Source: Leptolinea sp. UBA5366
GTDB taxonomy: Bacteria > Chloroflexota > Anaerolineae > Anaerolineales > Anaerolineaceae
Assembly (NCBI GenBank): GCA_002407845.1
Contig: DHPK01000023.1
Coordinates: 5,146-29,592, forward strand
Reading direction: 5' to 3'
Length of the DNA stretch: 24,447 nt
The number at the start of each line of letters is the position of its first letter. Within the stretch, counting starts at the first letter, position 1. The position numbers were made by a program, and so were the translations under genes. Positions 15,907 to 23,278 of this stretch are shown here, piece by piece. Under the pieces are notes generated by a model. It searched no databases, was not told the origin of the DNA, and saw only the letters and a list, made by a program, of their open reading frames with translations.

Positions 15907-17109
15907 TTATGCGCCGCCTGCGCCATAATAAGACGGATCAGTTGGCGTATTTCCGGATGGGTCATGAACCCAGATCCAGTCGCCTACCTCTGCCCAGTTA
16001 TAAAGCCAGTGAGCATCGCCGATTGTCATATTCGTGCAGCCGTGCGATTGTTCATAGCCGAACCATGCGCGCCAGTAAGCGCCGTGTAAAGCCCGATCTT
16101 GATCGTAATAGATCGCAAAGGGGACATCTTCCAGCGAATAGTAGTCGGATTTGTCAGATTCAAAGGCTCCGGTCATGTTTTCAGCTTCGACCATCTTATA
16201 GATCTGAAACAATCCGGGCTGGGTATAAAACGGTTTCATGCCCGTCGCGACCAGTGCTGCATAAACCAGCGAGTTGTTCTCATAAACCATCACAACCTGT
16301 TCCAGCAGATCAATTTCAATCCAGCGTCCGGTTGTGACACCTTCCGGCGGGGTCGTTTTCACGTAAGCACAGCGAAAGTGGATGCGGTCCAGCCATTGGT
16401 TTTCGCCGACGCGGAACCAAGTCGAGCTTTGATTTTCCACAACTTCGAACACTTCGAGCACATCTTCCCGATTAAACCAGACATCTTTGTTTACGCCAGA
16501 ATTGTAATTTGGAGCGGTGTACGGATTGCCGCCTTCAAACACCCAGCCGAAATTGTTGGCAGGGGTAGCGGTGAAGGTTCGCCCAAGCGTGCTGGTCGGG
16601 ATGGCAGCCGGACTGGCGCGCAGCCAGCCGCCGTTTTTTGCCTGCACATAATGACCGCTGCCTGAGTCCACCCGGTTGGTGTAGGACACATAGCGAATGC
16701 CGCCGGCGGGAATGCTGTTGATCGAATTCACTCCGGCAATCGCATCCTGTGCGGAGCCATAAAGCGGTGCCGATTCATAATCTTCAAGATTGAGTTTCGC
16801 ATAGCTGAATGGTACGGCAGATAGAGCTGGGTCAATGCGCTGCGGGTCAAACACGGCAGCGGGCGTCCCAGCTGTTGAGCCATCGGTGACTGCAGCAGTT
16901 TCTGCCTCGCTTGATTCGAGCGGGATGCAGTAATCTTGTCCGCCGGCAGCCGTGCCGGGCTGGCACAGCAGTTCTGGCGTGGATTGGGCAGGCTGGTTTA
17001 AAGGCATGGCGGATTCCGGCTGCGACTGAGCAAAACCAGCGCGGAAAATGATCATGCTGAAAATTCCCATCAATATAAAAAGTTTTATACTCTTTTTAAT
17101 CGAGATCAC
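15907..17109 (-). CDS. Secreted L,D-transpeptidase (YkuD family)
   Basis: 400-residue exported protein. The N-terminus has a basic start (KKSIK), a hydrophobic core and an A-x-A-like cleavage region near residue 27 (RAGFA/QS). A low-complexity linker (28-110) precedes a region with SH3-like character. The YkuD catalytic domain ends with HGAYWRAWFGYEQSHGCTNM; H342, H356 and nucleophile C358 fit the family motif. These enzymes cross-link peptidoglycan between meso-diaminopimelate residues (3-3) or attach proteins to it, and they resist most beta-lactams. The start is GTG with AGAGAGG six bases upstream. The nearby PBP homologue seems unable to make 4-3 cross-links, which makes this enzyme a candidate for local wall cross-linking (inference). 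Confidence 0.88.
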   Translation of the reverse strand: MISIKKSIKLFILMGIFSMIIFRAGFAQSQPESAMPLNQPAQSTPELLCQPGTAAGGQDYCIPLESSEAETAAVTDGSTAGTPAAVFDPQRIDPALSAVPFSYAKLNLEDYESAPLYGSAQDAIAGVNSINSIPAGGIRYVSYTNRVDSGSGHYVQAKNGGWLRASPAAIPTSTLGRTFTATPANNFGWVFEGGNPYTAPNYNSGVNKDVWFNREDVLEVFEVVENQSSTWFRVGENQWLDRIHFRCAYVKTTPPEGVTTGRWIEIDLLEQVVMVYENNSLVYAALVATGMKPFYTQPGLFQIYKMVEAENMTGAFESDKSDYYSLEDVPFAIYYDQDRALHGAYWRAWFGYEQSHGCTNMTIGDAHWLYNWAEVGDWIWVHDPSGNTPTDPSYYGAGGA

Positions 17110-17115
17110 GAAAAA

Positions 17116-17254
17116 CCTCTCTGTTTGTTTTTATTTTCTTTAGTGAGCGGGCGCAAACGCGATTCAGCCGCTCTTATAGGGTATTCTACGTTATAATCAT
17201 CAGAGAATGATTAAAATTCGCTTGTTTTTATGAAAAACATAAAAACCAGAGAGG
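17116..17254. repeat. Inverted repeats in the divergent L,D-transpeptidase / GT2 intergenic
   Basis: A 9-bp perfect inverted repeat GTTTTTATG / CATAAAAAC (17224-17232, 17238-17246) surrounds AAAAA. A wider imperfect inverted pair, 17116-17134 against 17239-17254, contains the Shine-Dalgarno sites of both divergent genes and repeats GTTTTTAT. A TATAAT at 17192-17197 on the plus strand lacks a good -35. The repeats may be a shared operator or just AT-rich symmetry. Confidence 0.4.
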
Positions 17255-17258
17255 CTCA

Positions 17259-17987
17259 ATGAAAACAACCATCGTTATTCCAACCTATAATGAATTCGAA
17301 AATCTGCCCCTTTTAGTTGAAAATATCTTTGCTTTGGAGATGGACGGACTGAATTTGTTGATCGTGGATGATAACAGTCCGGACGGAACCGGGCAGCTTG
17401 CAGAAGAATTGTCGGTGCAATATCAGAACCGCATTCAGGTGATGCACCGGGCAGGCAAGCTGGGGCTGGGGACGGCTTACAATCAGGGATTCCGGCGGGC
17501 GATTGCTGACGGAGCTGATTATATCGGACAGATGGACGCAGATTTTTCGCACCCGATCGACAAACTGCCGATCATGGCTGAAGTGCTGAAATCCTGCGAT
17601 GTCGTGATTGGGTCGCGCTATGTCGCCGGTGGGAAACTTGATGAAACCTGGCCGTTTTATCGCAAGTGGCTGTCTGGATTCGGCAATTTCTATGCACGTA
17701 CAATTTTAGGTTTATCGATCCGGGATGTTACCGGCGGATATAAACTCTGGAAGCGGGCGACGCTGGAAGCGATGCCGTTGGATCGCATCAAGGCGAACGG
17801 GTACATGTTCCAGGTCGAGATGAATTATGTGGCGACAAAGCTCGGTTTTGTTTTCAAAGAAATTCCGATTTATTTCAAGGAACGGACAGCTGGCACTTCA
17901 AAAATGAATCTGGCGATTTCGCGGGAAGCCGCTATCCGCACCTGGTCCTTGCGCAAAACCTATCGCGATCTCAAACGAAAAAAGTAA
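17259..17987 (+). CDS. Polyprenol-phosphate mannosyltransferase-like GT2 glycosyltransferase
   Basis: 242-residue GT-A fold enzyme of the dolichol/polyprenol-phosphate mannose synthase group, which transfers a sugar from a nucleotide donor to polyprenol phosphate at the inner face of the membrane. VIPTYNEFENLP opens the fold. LLIVDDNSPDGTG (34-45) binds the nucleotide, and QMDADFSHP (91-99) holds the DxD metal site. RDVTGGYKLWKR and the FKERTAGTSKM end segment are typical of DPM1-like proteins. There is no C-terminal membrane domain, so it is the short soluble type. GAGAGG lies just before the ATG. The gene is monocistronic by its terminator. The sugar (mannose or glucose) is not certain. Confidence 0.88.
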   Translation: MKTTIVIPTYNEFENLPLLVENIFALEMDGLNLLIVDDNSPDGTGQLAEELSVQYQNRIQVMHRAGKLGLGTAYNQGFRRAIADGADYIGQMDADFSHPIDKLPIMAEVLKSCDVVIGSRYVAGGKLDETWPFYRKWLSGFGNFYARTILGLSIRDVTGGYKLWKRATLEAMPLDRIKANGYMFQVEMNYVATKLGFVFKEIPIYFKERTAGTSKMNLAISREAAIRTWSLRKTYRDLKRKK

Positions 17988-17989
17988 AG

Positions 17990-18015
17990 AAAATCCCGGG
18001 CAACCGGGATTTTTT
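17990..18015 (+). terminator. Rho-independent terminator with GCAA tetraloop
   Basis: A 10-bp perfect stem (AAAATCCCGG 17990-17999 with 18004-18013) is capped by GCAA, a stable GNRA loop, and runs into six T residues (18010-18015). It starts three bases after the GT2 stop. Confidence 0.93.
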
Positions 18016-18082
18016 AGTAAAACCCACGGAATTGGATTACGATTGATTTAAGACAATCGAAATTTGTCTGCAGGAGGGACTG

Positions 18083-18517
18083 ATGTACGAACTGAAAACC
18101 AAAGAGAATGACCTTGATGGGCTCGCTTTCATTGAAAAGATTGAGCATGCTGGGAAGAAAACGGATGCGCTTCAGCTGCTTGACCTGTTCGCTGATGCGA
18201 CAGAAACTCAGGCGAAAATGTGGGGAGAAAGCATTATCGGGTTTGGTTCTTATCATTACCGCTATGCGAGCGGGCATGAAGGAGATGCCGCAATTGTCGG
18301 TTTTTCTCCGCGGAAAGCAAAAATCAGCCTGTATATCTACCTGAGCGAAGAGCAAAAGTTGGATTGGCTGCCAAAACTTGGCAAGCATTCTATCGGGGCA
18401 AGCTGCATCTATATCAACAAGCTGGCAGACATTGATCCGGAAATTCTGACGCAAATGATTAAGATCGGGTGGCAGAACATTGTTGAGATGTATCCGAAGC
18501 AGTCTGTTTCCCGCTGA
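18083..18517 (+). CDS. DUF1801 family protein
   Basis: 144 residues with the DUF1801 (YdhG-like) pattern: an N-terminal helix rich in charged residues, then MWGESIIGFGSYHYRY and VGFSPRKAKISLYIYL, which are the common core. The biochemical role of the family is not established; its fold is small and cytoplasmic. A strong AGGAGGG precedes the ATG. A second, divergent DUF1801 gene lies about 0.7 kb away on the other strand. Confidence 0.82.
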   Translation: MYELKTKENDLDGLAFIEKIEHAGKKTDALQLLDLFADATETQAKMWGESIIGFGSYHYRYASGHEGDAAIVGFSPRKAKISLYIYLSEEQKLDWLPKLGKHSIGASCIYINKLADIDPEILTQMIKIGWQNIVEMYPKQSVSR

Positions 18518-18623
18518 GATCAGTAAGATAAAAGCATCATACTCCTGAAAATGATTGGCTTCAGAATGTTGGATCATCACTTTATTGTTGCTAATTGTTA
18601 TAAAAGTTTTTTGAAAATTCGAA

Positions 18624-18857
18624 TTACTTTGGGATTGAATATACCTCAGAAATTCTTTCACAGACAATCGCAAGATAATGAAGATTTAGGCTATAAATCA
18701 ATTCGAGTGAAGGAATCACGGTATACTGACTATTAATGAAATTGCCAAAGTTTTCAAAATAATGAATATCATTTATTAATGAGTCTCGCTCTTTCAAAAG
18801 GCTTTGGTAATCCAAATTTTGGATCTTTTCCTTATAATCAAACTGATACTTTATCAT
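18624..18857 (-). CDS. Small hypothetical protein in AT-rich patch
   Basis: 77 residues, acidic and helical in appearance, no membrane segment. I do not recognise a named family; the LLKERDSLINDI and PSLELIYSLNLHYLAIVCERI segments remind me of small conserved proteins of clostridial mobile regions, from memory only. Support for a real gene: AGAGGAG three bases before the ATG, a promoter-like pair upstream, and no better frame. The surrounding 300 bases (18541-18840) are about 30% GC against roughly 50% in neighbours, which points to transfer from a different genome. Confidence 0.55.
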   Translation of the reverse strand: MIKYQFDYKEKIQNLDYQSLLKERDSLINDIHYFENFGNFINSQYTVIPSLELIYSLNLHYLAIVCERISEVYSIPK

Positions 18858-18875
18858 TTGCTCCTCTTTTTGCTA

Positions 18876-18904
18876 TGTATAAAATAAGCCTGGATGCTTC
18901 TCAA
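18876..18904 (-). promoter_or_regulatory. Promoter candidate for the small hypothetical gene
   Basis: On the minus strand TTGAGA (18899-18904), a 17-base spacer and TATACA (18876-18881) form a plausible sigma-70 pair. It lies in the 67-base gap after the DUF1905 stop and about 20 bases before the start codon. Confidence 0.4.
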
Positions 18905-18924
18905 CGGCTTTTTTCTTCCCTGCA

Positions 18925-19230
18925 TTACTCCCGTTCAACCAGCGTAACGTGAACCGTATCTCCGGGCTGCCTGCCGATTTTCGCGCGGATTTCCTTTCGA
19001 ATGCCGAGGATGTGGCAGGGCGTCCCCATGCGAACTACTGAGCCGTCATACGGCTCGCCGTTAAAAGTGGCATGGACTTTCACGCGTCCTTTGCCGAAGA
19101 CTGCTTTGACATCAAACGGAATTTCGACATAAGCCCCATCAATGTCAGGGACTTTAAGAATTACTGCGTCAAACTCGTAAATCGGACGCCCGTCCTGTGT
19201 GCCAGTAATCAGCTGATCTGCGTTTTCCAT
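18925..19230 (-). CDS. DUF1905 family protein
   Basis: 101-residue beta-rich protein with the DUF1905 pattern: FDAVILKVPDIDGAYVEIPF, then VFGKGRVKVHATFNGEPYDG, GTPCHILGIRKEIRAKIG and GDTVHVTLVERE. The molecular function is not established. The ATG follows the stop of the DUF1801 gene with no gap (TAG-ATG), and its AGGAGG Shine-Dalgarno lies inside the last codons of that gene, so the two are coupled. DUF1801 and DUF1905 proteins are often encoded near each other in my recollection. Confidence 0.85.
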   Translation of the reverse strand: MENADQLITGTQDGRPIYEFDAVILKVPDIDGAYVEIPFDVKAVFGKGRVKVHATFNGEPYDGSVVRMGTPCHILGIRKEIRAKIGRQPGDTVHVTLVERE

Positions 19231-19659
19231 CTAAGCCTCCTGTTTTGGCTGGCGGCTTGCAGTTTCCGCGTAGTCAGCCAGGATTATTTTTGCTTCCTCT
19301 GGTTTCCCGCTGACCAGTGCGACGCGGTAACGTGTCAGCGCGCTGATCAGCTCAAGCGGCATTTCCATTGTGTATGGAATCTGAATCGTGCCTTTAAAAT
19401 GGTTGTAGCTCGAGAGATAGGGTGAAAATGCCTCAACCGCTTCCGCACCGGGAAAGATGCCCAAATGTTTTTTGGCTGCCGCAAAGTGGATCAGGTTTTT
19501 CCCCTGCCAAAAGGTCGGCATCTGCCAACTCATGCGTTCTTCGCAGTCGGGTGCGGCTTGCCGGATCGTTCCGCGAACAGTCTCAAGCATCAGCCTTCGG
19601 TCATTGCTGAACTGATTCAGACATTCATCAATCGTGGAAAACATCGTTTTTTCGCTCAT
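19231..19659 (-). CDS. DUF1801 family protein (second copy)
   Basis: 142 residues from the ATG at 19659; an in-frame GTG at 19668 would add three. The core CEERMSWQMPTFWQGKNLIHF, KKHLGIFPGAEAVEAF and GTIQIPYTMEMPLELI matches the iron-chaperone-like YdhG branch of DUF1801. It differs from the copy at 18083, so they are not a recent duplication. The function is unknown. Translationally coupled to the DUF1905 gene. Confidence 0.88.
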   Translation of the reverse strand: MSEKTMFSTIDECLNQFSNDRRLMLETVRGTIRQAAPDCEERMSWQMPTFWQGKNLIHFAAAKKHLGIFPGAEAVEAFSPYLSSYNHFKGTIQIPYTMEMPLELISALTRYRVALVSGKPEEAKIILADYAETASRQPKQEA

Positions 19660-19734
19660 GGTATTCACTCACTCTATCAACTATTTTGCTGTTAATCATG
19701 TATCGAATCGAAGTGTCGACTGCCAGCCGACAGG

Positions 19735-20757
19735 TTATTTTTCGGTTGCTGCGTCTTCCAGTTTACCTTGCAGCAGAAATTCCGAAAACAGATCAGCAGT
19801 CAGCGAAGGGAAGACGGTTTCAAATTCAACCGCTTGCAGCGTAGCGGCCAACGCTGTTGACTCAAATTTTACGCCTGCCAGCGCCCTTTCAATCTTTACA
19901 GGATCAGCAGCGCTGAAAAAGTCGCCAAAGAGACGCATTTCTACGATTGAACCCTGATCAATCCACAGTCGGGCATCAACCGTGCCGAATGGAAAGCGCT
20001 GCTGAACACGCCGGTTATATTTCGGTGATTCACCATAGTTCCAGCTGTCCCGGCGATAGCGCGCGTCTGCAAGCGCTTCAATCCGGTTTAGATCATTAGT
20101 GGTCACCTGCATTTCAGTAAATGAAGGCTGGGTTTCAGCCATATAGTCCACGATTTTCTGCCGCAGTGCCTTCACGTCTGGAATTTCCTGCAGCCAGCGG
20201 TCACGCAGGTTCAGCACCCGGCTGCGCACTGATTGAATGCCTTTCAAACTCATCTTCTCCGGACGCGGCTGCAGCGCGCGCGTGAGCACGCCAAGATCGG
20301 AGTCGAACAGCAGCGTTCCATGGCAGACTGAACCGGACTGATTATGATAATAGGCATTCCCGGAGAATTTTGCACCGTCTGCCAATAGATCATTGCGCCC
20401 GCTGAGCATTGCGGGGACGCCCAGCCGGTTAAACGCCTGCACGATTGGTGCGGTGAATGTCTCAAAATCAGGCGCTGGCTTACTTGCATCTGGAAAAATA
20501 AAGCTGAAACAGAGATTGCCGAAGTCATGATAGACGGCGCCGCCGCCGGATAATCTGCGCACGACCTGAATCTCGTTTTCGCGGACGAATTCAGCGTTGA
20601 TTTCTTCCGCGGTATTCTGGTGGCGCCCGACGATAATGGAGGGACGGTCAATGAAGAAAAAAAGGACATCATCAGCCGGACGCAGCTGGCTCAAGATATA
20701 TTCTTCCGCAGCAAGATTGAAGGCGGGATCGTTGTTTTCGTTTGGAATCCAGATCAT
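19735..20757 (-). CDS. lplA: Lipoate-protein ligase A family
   Basis: 340 residues. Attaches free lipoate, via lipoyl-AMP, to lysines of acyltransferase E2 subunits or the glycine cleavage H protein. RRLSGGGAVYHDFGN (67-81) is the lipoate/ATP binding motif and DGAKFSGNA (127-135) carries the catalytic K130. The C-terminal accessory domain is present (about 245-335), as in full-length LplA. The ATG overlaps the upstream dihydroorotase-like stop by four bases. It is the last gene of the right-hand operon; only weak hairpins lie downstream. Octanoyl transfer instead of lipoate ligation cannot be excluded. Confidence 0.9.
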   Translation of the reverse strand: MIWIPNENNDPAFNLAAEEYILSQLRPADDVLFFFIDRPSIIVGRHQNTAEEINAEFVRENEIQVVRRLSGGGAVYHDFGNLCFSFIFPDASKPAPDFETFTAPIVQAFNRLGVPAMLSGRNDLLADGAKFSGNAYYHNQSGSVCHGTLLFDSDLGVLTRALQPRPEKMSLKGIQSVRSRVLNLRDRWLQEIPDVKALRQKIVDYMAETQPSFTEMQVTTNDLNRIEALADARYRRDSWNYGESPKYNRRVQQRFPFGTVDARLWIDQGSIVEMRLFGDFFSAADPVKIERALAGVKFESTALAATLQAVEFETVFPSLTADLFSEFLLQGKLEDAATEK

Positions 20758-21821
20758 GATCCGCCTGCTATTTCGAGGCTGCGTCTCGCGGGCATGCCGC
20801 TGCCGGCTGAGGCTAAAACTTCCCCATCCTGAAAAACGACAGTACCGCGCAAGACGACTTTTGTCACGCTGCCTGGAAATTCGAGCCCCGCAAAAGGGGA
20901 AACTTTCAAATTTGAATGAAACCGTGTCGGATCAATCGGCTTTCTCTCATCATTGTCAATTTCGACGAAAGTGTCGGGCTGTGAATTCAGTCTGAAAATG
21001 CGCTGGGGATTGTTCACAGTGCGCAGGATCAGGTCGTCCAGCGATAGAAATCCGCCTTCGACAGCGTAAAGATACAAATTTAATGCAGTTTCAAGCGCCG
21101 GAAATCCGGGAAAAATTGAGTCAGGCTGTGGATCATGACCGGAGACAAAACAGTCGATCGCATCCAGATGATGCCAAATTGCCTGCCGATCCTGCTCCGT
21201 GCCCAGCGCGGGCAACATCCGGCGAACCTGTTCTGGTGCCCCATCATAATGTTTCTGACTCAGGAAAAGGGTGATTGCTGAGACGTCACAGCTGACATTT
21301 GCGCCGGAGCTTTTTGCCTCGAGCACCATTTCAAGCTGATCCCAAGTTCGAATATCAGCGATATGAATGCTGCGTTGCTGAATGCCAGCGGAAAAGATGG
21401 CAGCGCCGATTTGGCTGGCATTTCCATGAAAAAAAAGCGGCAGCTCAGCTGGGGCATTACTGATAGCACGTGTAATCTGATGCATGTTTTGCAACGCTAA
21501 TTGCGGGTGCTGGATGTTCTCCGTGAAAAGGCTAAATCCGGCTGATCCGGCTCCCAGACGGTTAATCTCCCGCACAGTTTCACCCTGCACAGTCATCAGC
21601 TGCGCATAGTCGCACTTTGCCTGAACCGCAGCGGATTGGAGCGAAGCGGTCAGCAAACCTTGACTGACGACTGGCTCTAAGCCGTCTGCAGCCGCAACGA
21701 TGGCAGTGAAACCGCCCGCCAGCGCAGCAGAGGTTGTGCTCGTCCAGTCCTCTCCGGCGGCGTTCACCTGCGTGCGGATGTCAATCATTCCCGGAATTCT
21801 GATCAATTTGGCGTCTCCCAA
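20754..21821 (-). CDS. Dihydroorotase homologue lacking metal ligands (pseudo-dihydroorotase)
   Basis: 355 residues, collinear with the dihydroorotase domain of CAD-type enzymes from the opening LIRIPGMIDI to the closing VVLRGTVVFQDG. Catalytic positions, compared with CAD from memory: the HxH ligands are R16-T-Q18; the carboxylated Lys in AGLKLY is S97; the His of HICHV is D156; the Asp of SDHAPH is G228. H132 and H153 remain. It should not bind the binuclear zinc, so it is unlikely to make dihydroorotate. Catalytically dead homologues of this fold serve as scaffolds for aspartate transcarbamoylase in Pseudomonas, a possible parallel. No ATG fits: the start is TTG at 21821 (19-base overlap with the MazG-like gene) or TTG at 21806. 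Confidence 0.82.
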   Translation of the reverse strand: MGDAKLIRIPGMIDIRTQVNAAGEDWTSTTSAALAGGFTAIVAAADGLEPVVSQGLLTASLQSAAVQAKCDYAQLMTVQGETVREINRLGAGSAGFSLFTENIQHPQLALQNMHQITRAISNAPAELPLFFHGNASQIGAAIFSAGIQQRSIHIADIRTWDQLEMVLEAKSSGANVSCDVSAITLFLSQKHYDGAPEQVRRMLPALGTEQDRQAIWHHLDAIDCFVSGHDPQPDSIFPGFPALETALNLYLYAVEGGFLSLDDLILRTVNNPQRIFRLNSQPDTFVEIDNDERKPIDPTRFHSNLKVSPFAGLEFPGSVTKVVLRGTVVFQDGEVLASAGSGMPARRSLEIAGGS

Positions 21822-22114
21822 TGTCTCTGGCGGTTGATTTCCAGCTTCTTGAGAACTGCGGCATCCAAATCAATTTCAGCGATGCGAGCCAGCTGTAAAA
21901 GATAAAGCAGAACATCGGCTAATTCGAGTTCGAAAGCTTCTTTGTCATGGATTTCATCCGACCATTGGAAATACTCGAGCACTTCTGCAGCTTCGAGCGA
22001 CAGGCTGATTGCCATATTGCGCGGTGACTGCACTTTTGGCGAATTTTCGGCTGACCAGCCTTTTTCGTCCACAAATGCCTTCATCATTTCAGTAAGTTCG
22101 AGGATACTCGTCAT
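21803..22114 (-). CDS. MazG-like nucleotide pyrophosphohydrolase
   Basis: 103-residue all-alpha NTP pyrophosphatase, close to the short MazG/dCTPase group that removes non-canonical or excess nucleotides (NTP to NMP plus PPi). The metal-binding E41-x2-E44 (in SLEAAEVLEYFQW) and E64-x2-D67 (in ELADVLLYLL) are intact. FVDEKGW and SPRNMAISLS are also typical. The ATG touches the lipoprotein stop (TAA-ATG). Preferred nucleotide not predictable. Confidence 0.9.
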   Translation of the reverse strand: MTSILELTEMMKAFVDEKGWSAENSPKVQSPRNMAISLSLEAAEVLEYFQWSDEIHDKEAFELELADVLLYLLQLARIAEIDLDAAVLKKLEINRQRHWETPN

Positions 22115-23278
22115 TTAGTCTCCAGTGGGCATTGAACAATGATCAGGAAAGCCCATTCCGTTGCGCCCGCCGCAGACAGATCCGAATTCCAGCTTTCCAG
22201 ACTGAGTGACAGAATAAAACTGGTCATGGTTGAGCAGCATCCGCCATTCGACCGGCGTGGCGCGGTTTTGCCAAGGCTGAGCAAATTTGCCTTTGAAAAT
22301 ACGCCCGGCGCTCGTGAGCGCCCCCTCAATCAGCACCGGTTCATCGTTCGAGTCATAGAAGAATCCCCGTAGTTGGTTATCTGTTTGAGTCAGCCAGGCT
22401 TGGATTGGGTAAAGTTCATCAGTAAAATTCGGATCCCGGATCAGCCAGGTTCCGGTCCAGTCATACGGTTGCGGCGTGAGTGTGCCAGCGCTGACCGAAA
22501 TGCGATCCGTCTCGCCGGATGGTGTCGGAGTGGTTGTCAGCTGTTCCATCGCAGCGGCTGTCTGCGTAGCAAATTCAGGCAGCAGTTCAACGGAAAACTG
22601 AACCCAGAAGCGCGGCTGGACAATTTCATTTTCTGCATTGATCAGGAAAAATTCAACCAAATAATTGCCCGCTTGCTGCGGCGCTTGAAGCGGAATGACG
22701 AGGTCGACAGTTGCCTTCTGCCCGACGTTATGCTGGCGCGGGTTCCAGGTGCTGATTGCAAAATCGAGCAAATCTGTGGGCTGAATGAAAATTGCCTGCG
22801 TCATCTGAGGAGATTCAAACGGGTTCGAATAAGCAGCCGCTAACCGATATTGCTTGTTCCAGATTGCATTGCCGCTGTTTTTAATCCGCCAGCTCTTCAC
22901 AAACATCTCTCCGGGTTTGAAAACTGAGCCGTCCGGGACGGTGATGTCCGCGATGATTTCGAGTTTGTCCTCGGCAGCTTGACCAAAGCTGGCAATGTCG
23001 ACGAAATAAGGCGTCGGTGAATGAATTGGAATCGGGGTGGCGGTCTCTGTCGGGGTGATCGTTGCTGTGGCGGAAGCGCGCGGCGTCATGCTGGGCGTGT
23101 GGGTGCGGGTTGCCCGCGGAGTGGTCAGCACCGGAAGCGTGACCGTTTTCAGCGTGAAAAGATCCTGGACATCCAGCGCCTGATCTGTGCGGCAGCCGCT
23201 CAAGACCAAGAACCCGCAGACCAACAATAGCATGCGTGAAAACCTGTGTAAAGATGAGGAATAAAATGCGCTTTTCAT
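22115..23278 (-). CDS. Lipoprotein with NBR1-like Ig domain
   Basis: 387 residues. A basic N-region and hydrophobic core end in a lipobox, LSGC, with C29 as the lipid-bearing residue. A Thr/Pro-rich stalk (about 47-90) leads to a beta-sandwich of the next-to-BRCA1 (NBR1) Ig-like type: ADITVPDGSVFKPGEMFVKS followed by WRIKNSGNAIWNKQY. The last 110 residues (TGTWLIRDPNF, RGFFYDSNDEPVL) form a second beta-rich domain with two cysteines near the end. It is likely exposed on the outer face of the membrane; binding function unknown. The start overlaps the tsaC stop by one base (TGATG). An internal ATG at 23233 would remove the basic N-region and is less likely. Confidence 0.85.
   Translation of the reverse strand: MKSAFYSSSLHRFSRMLLLVCGFLVLSGCRTDQALDVQDLFTLKTVTLPVLTTPRATRTHTPSMTPRASATATITPTETATPIPIHSPTPYFVDIASFGQAAEDKLEIIADITVPDGSVFKPGEMFVKSWRIKNSGNAIWNKQYRLAAAYSNPFESPQMTQAIFIQPTDLLDFAISTWNPRQHNVGQKATVDLVIPLQAPQQAGNYLVEFFLINAENEIVQPRFWVQFSVELLPEFATQTAAAMEQLTTTPTPSGETDRISVSAGTLTPQPYDWTGTWLIRDPNFTDELYPIQAWLTQTDNQLRGFFYDSNDEPVLIEGALTSAGRIFKGKFAQPWQNRATPVEWRMLLNHDQFYSVTQSGKLEFGSVCGGRNGMGFPDHCSMPTGD

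Noticed and set aside
18014..18673. Minus-strand 219-codon frame opposite the DUF1801 gene
   Set aside because: It is antisense to a recognised family member, includes the region just after a terminator and shows no family motif.
18551..18736. Plus-strand 61-codon frame in the AT-rich patch
   Set aside because: It has no Shine-Dalgarno and overlaps the minus-strand 77-codon frame, which has better start signals.
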